Assembly: GCA_964460115.1 (NCBI GenBank)
Contig: CAYWPR010000007.1
Location: 60,964-124,963 of the forward strand
Direction of reading: 5' to 3'
Length of the DNA stretch: 64,000 bases
Origin: JAEUJZ01 sp964460115
Lineage (GTDB): Bacteria > Myxococcota_A > Polyangia > Palsa-1104 > JAEUJZ01
The position numbers and the translations under genes were made by a program. Of this stretch, positions 62,523-64,000 are shown one piece after another. Position 1 is the first letter of the stretch, and the number at the start of each line of letters is the position of its first letter. A model generated the notes under the pieces. The model was not told the origin of the DNA. It saw only the letters and a program-made list of their open reading frames with translations, and searched no databases.

Positions 62523-63329
62523 ATGCCTAAACGCCACGTGCTGCTCGGCCTAGTGATTCTCCTTTCTCTTTGGGGCTGTGTCAGTCCGATGCTGCATCAG
62601 CTACCGATAAGCAGCTTGCAAGCCCGTTCCACATTTGGCCGCCTGGCTTTATGTGCCAAAGCGCGCAATCTAGCGCCCAGCGAAAGCGCCGAAACCGTGA
62701 CCGTTCGCTACGATCCGAGCGTCGTCATCGAGTTTGCAATACAAGGCGAACAGTACAACATGATTGTACGCATGGACGACGAGGTTCCTGATGAAGAACG
62801 TAGCGCCCGTAGTCACAGCGCCAAAATCACCGGCGACGCCCTATTTATCTGTTCTATGCAAAGCGGCGTGATTGCCGCAAGCGCAAAAGACGCGGCTACA
62901 TCTTCCTTGGCTGCCACATCTTCCGAAGACGGCGGCTTTGCGTGCACAAGCGCCGCCGGTCCGCCCTGTACGCAGGGGGGACAGTGTGAATCGCAAAACT
63001 GCACGGCCGGATTCTGTCAGGGGCGCGTTCCTGGCTCTCCTTGTTACAAGGATGCTCAGTGTGACAGCCTGAACTGCACCAATCACTGCTGTCAGCCGCG
63101 TACTCCTGGTGCGCTGTGCGGCGTTACGGATCAGCACTGCGACAGCCTGAACTGCACCAGTCGGCATTGTCAGTCACGAACTGCTGGCGCGCCTTGCTTG
63201 ATGGATAGTCATTGCAACAGCCTGAACTGCACAAGCGGTCGCTGCCAAGCGCGCAATACCGGCGCACCCTGTGGAGAAAAAGACGGCCACTGCGATTCCT
63301 TTCGCTGTGTCAACGGCGCCTGCCAGTAA
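62523..63329 (+). CDS. Lipoprotein with five tandem cysteine-rich repeats
   Basis: The 268-residue product has a lipoprotein signal (LWGC, Cys20) and a domain of about 110 residues without known motif. From about 140 to the end come five tandem repeats of about 25-28 residues with the core CDSLNCTSxxCQ and four to six Cys each. The repeats suggest small disulfide-linked knots like those of secreted eukaryotic proteins (Dickkopf-like spacing); that likeness is loose. It should be anchored at the cell surface or outer membrane. AGGAG precedes the ATG at 62523. It follows the methyltransferase by 42 bp. Confidence 0.88.
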   Translation: MPKRHVLLGLVILLSLWGCVSPMLHQLPISSLQARSTFGRLALCAKARNLAPSESAETVTVRYDPSVVIEFAIQGEQYNMIVRMDDEVPDEERSARSHSAKITGDALFICSMQSGVIAASAKDAATSSLAATSSEDGGFACTSAAGPPCTQGGQCESQNCTAGFCQGRVPGSPCYKDAQCDSLNCTNHCCQPRTPGALCGVTDQHCDSLNCTSRHCQSRTAGAPCLMDSHCNSLNCTSGRCQARNTGAPCGEKDGHCDSFRCVNGACQ

Positions 63330-63345
63330 GCGGCGCTTTGGACGC

Positions 63346-63361
63346 TGGCATGGCACATGCT
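63346..63361 (+). promoter_or_regulatory. Sigma-54 type promoter candidate for the 77-residue gene
   Basis: TGGCAT-GGCAC-ATGCT has the diagnostic GG (63347-63348) and GC (63359-63360) exactly 10 bp apart, with five of six -24 matches and four of five -12 matches. A start near 63372 would leave about 22 nt before the ATG, with AAAGGAG in place. Confidence 0.45.
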
Positions 63362-63394
63362 TCTTTGTCGCGTTGCTTAGAAAGGAGTACTTCC

Positions 63395-63628
63395 ATGTAC
63401 ACTAGCGAACGCGACAGCCAAAATCAGAATGAAGGCGAAGGCAGCCGTACCGCTGCACGTCAGTATGAGGCCGGTGTGACGCGCACCATCGAAAGCGGCA
63501 AGGTCGAGCAATTGGCGAACAAGGCCAAAGACGCGATAGAAGGTCCAGAAGGAAATGACCTGCGACGCGCGGAAAAAGCCGGAGCGCAAAACAAAAAGCC
63601 CGCTGCTGACAAAAGGCCGCTTCTGTAA
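63395..63628 (+). CDS. Small charged protein (77 aa)
   Basis: The short product is strongly charged, rich in Glu, Lys, Arg, Asn and Gln and free of Cys and membrane segments, so it is probably soluble and partly disordered. The core YEAGVTRTIESGKVEQLANK resembles small stress-associated proteins common in proteobacteria, a weak impression only. It has a strong ribosome-binding site (AAAGGAG), its own sigma-54-like promoter and a terminator 4 bases after the stop, so it is a real stand-alone gene. A longer in-frame start at 63212 would run into the preceding gene. Confidence 0.8.
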   Translation: MYTSERDSQNQNEGEGSRTAARQYEAGVTRTIESGKVEQLANKAKDAIEGPEGNDLRRAEKAGAQNKKPAADKRPLL

Positions 63629-63631
63629 AAT

Positions 63632-63665
63632 GTTGCAAATTCGCCACGATAGGCGTTTTTGCAAC
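63632..63665. terminator. Bidirectional terminator between the 77-residue gene and the integrase
   Basis: GTTGCAAA-tt-CGCC, loop ACGATA, GGCG-tt-TTTGCAAC: a nearly perfect palindrome. The inner CGCC/GGCG stem is followed by TTTTT on the plus strand and, by symmetry, a T-rich run on the minus strand. It serves the two convergent genes. Confidence 0.7.
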
Positions 63666-63714
63666 AGCACACTGAACTGACGTAGCGCGACATCTCGCCC
63701 ATTTCGCGTGAGCA

Positions 63715-64000
63715 CTACTCGAGTAGTTGTTCGCGAAGCTGTAATAGTTGTTCGGGGGATAGGTTCTCGCGCAGTAGTTGCACCAAATTCGTCATGCTGA
63801 AGCCGGAAGGGCTCGTGCAATGCGGACCCAGCATCTCTGCCACTTTGCGCAGGCTGGCATTGGCGATGCTGCTGGCATCGGCATAATGACGTGCTGTCGT
63901 GCTAAAAGAAGCATGACCCAGCGCCGCCGCGACGTGATGGGCGGTCGCTCCAGCCTCAATCGCCAGCGTGGCATTAAGCCCGCGCAGACTGTGCGGGCAG
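63715..64000 (-). CDS. Tyrosine recombinase/integrase, C-terminal part (5' end beyond window)
   Basis: Only the C-terminal 94 residues are inside the window. They contain the catalytic core signatures of tyrosine recombinases: HSLRGLNATLA (box II with His and Arg), ALGHASFSTTARHYA with the GH pair and the nucleophile tyrosine. A Leu/Glu-rich tail follows, ending LLQLREQLLE. It could be a phage or island integrase or another site-specific recombinase; the N-terminus and att sites are not visible. It is the only mobile-element trace in the window and suggests that an integrated element may begin just to the right. Confidence 0.85.
   Translation of the reverse strand, partial: CPHSLRGLNATLAIEAGATAHHVAAALGHASFSTTARHYADASSIANASLRKVAEMLGPHCTSPSGFSMTNLVQLLRENLSPEQLLQLREQLLE

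Noticed and set aside
63724..63754. Ten-base direct repeat TAGTTGTTCG as an attachment site
   Set aside because: It lies inside the integrase coding end and encodes the repeated EQLL segment, so it is explained by the protein.
1..64000. tRNA, rRNA, CRISPR array or insertion sequence
   Set aside because: I checked the intergenic spacers for tRNA T-arm motifs, spaced repeats and transposase motifs and found none convincing; a covariance-model search was not possible.

Overview
The window looks like chromosomal DNA of a Gram-negative, deltaproteobacterial or Myxococcota-like organism. It is moderately GC-rich by eye (not computed). The lineage is inferred from gene content: three Ser/Thr kinase genes (two with a membrane segment and a repeat-rich C-terminus), TonB-dependent receptors with carboxypeptidase-regulatory N-termini (one Oar-like), ExbB/ExbD proteins, many secreted lipoproteins, a sedolisin, a bacterial alpha-2-macroglobulin, a GldAFG-like ABC system and sigma-54-type promoters. 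No rRNA, tRNA, CRISPR array or insertion sequence was seen. The only mobile-element trace is the 3' end of a tyrosine recombinase at the right edge.

Left part (1-8.9 kb): an atypical protein kinase cut by the window edge, a divergent undecaprenyl-diphosphate-synthase-like protein without the catalytic motif, and an orphan histidine kinase, all on the minus strand. Then come an ExbB-ExbD-ExbD operon with a good sigma-54 promoter candidate, a HEAT-repeat lipoprotein, an RluA pseudouridine synthase and an RRM RNA-binding protein. Middle left (9-28 kb): an MMPL/RND transporter overlapping a LolA-like partner; a convergent minus-strand run of rho, acyltransferase and esterase; an alpha-2-macroglobulin lipoprotein followed by a TonB-dependent receptor; leucyl aminopeptidase; an ArsA-like ATPase; a Sel1-repeat protein and a sedolisin.

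Centre (28-41 kb): a long structured leader precedes a four-gene GldA/GldF/GldG/DUF4340-like operon. A large lipoprotein metalloprotease follows, then a lipoprotein paired with an Oar-like TonB receptor and a serine-hydrolase-like protein. Right (41.5-55.8 kb): a plus-strand block of signalling and DNA-repair genes. It holds a Ser/Thr kinase, an SbcD-like nuclease overlapping an SbcC/YhaN-like ATPase overlapping a flavoprotein, and a second kinase carrying an N-terminal zinc-binding anti-sigma-like motif directly followed by a sigma factor gene.

Right end (55.8-64 kb): a lipoprotein of six Ig-like repeats plus seven propeller-type repeats; three small genes of unknown function with a shifted codon usage; a 3-beta-HSD-like epimerase divergent from a methyltransferase; a cysteine-repeat lipoprotein; a 77-residue protein with its own sigma-54-like promoter and terminator; and the integrase end. 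The most interesting leads are the inactive-looking UppS homologue, the ZAS-kinase/sigma pair, the hookless SbcC-like protein with repeated beta modules and a coupled flavoprotein, and the leader of the Gld-like operon.
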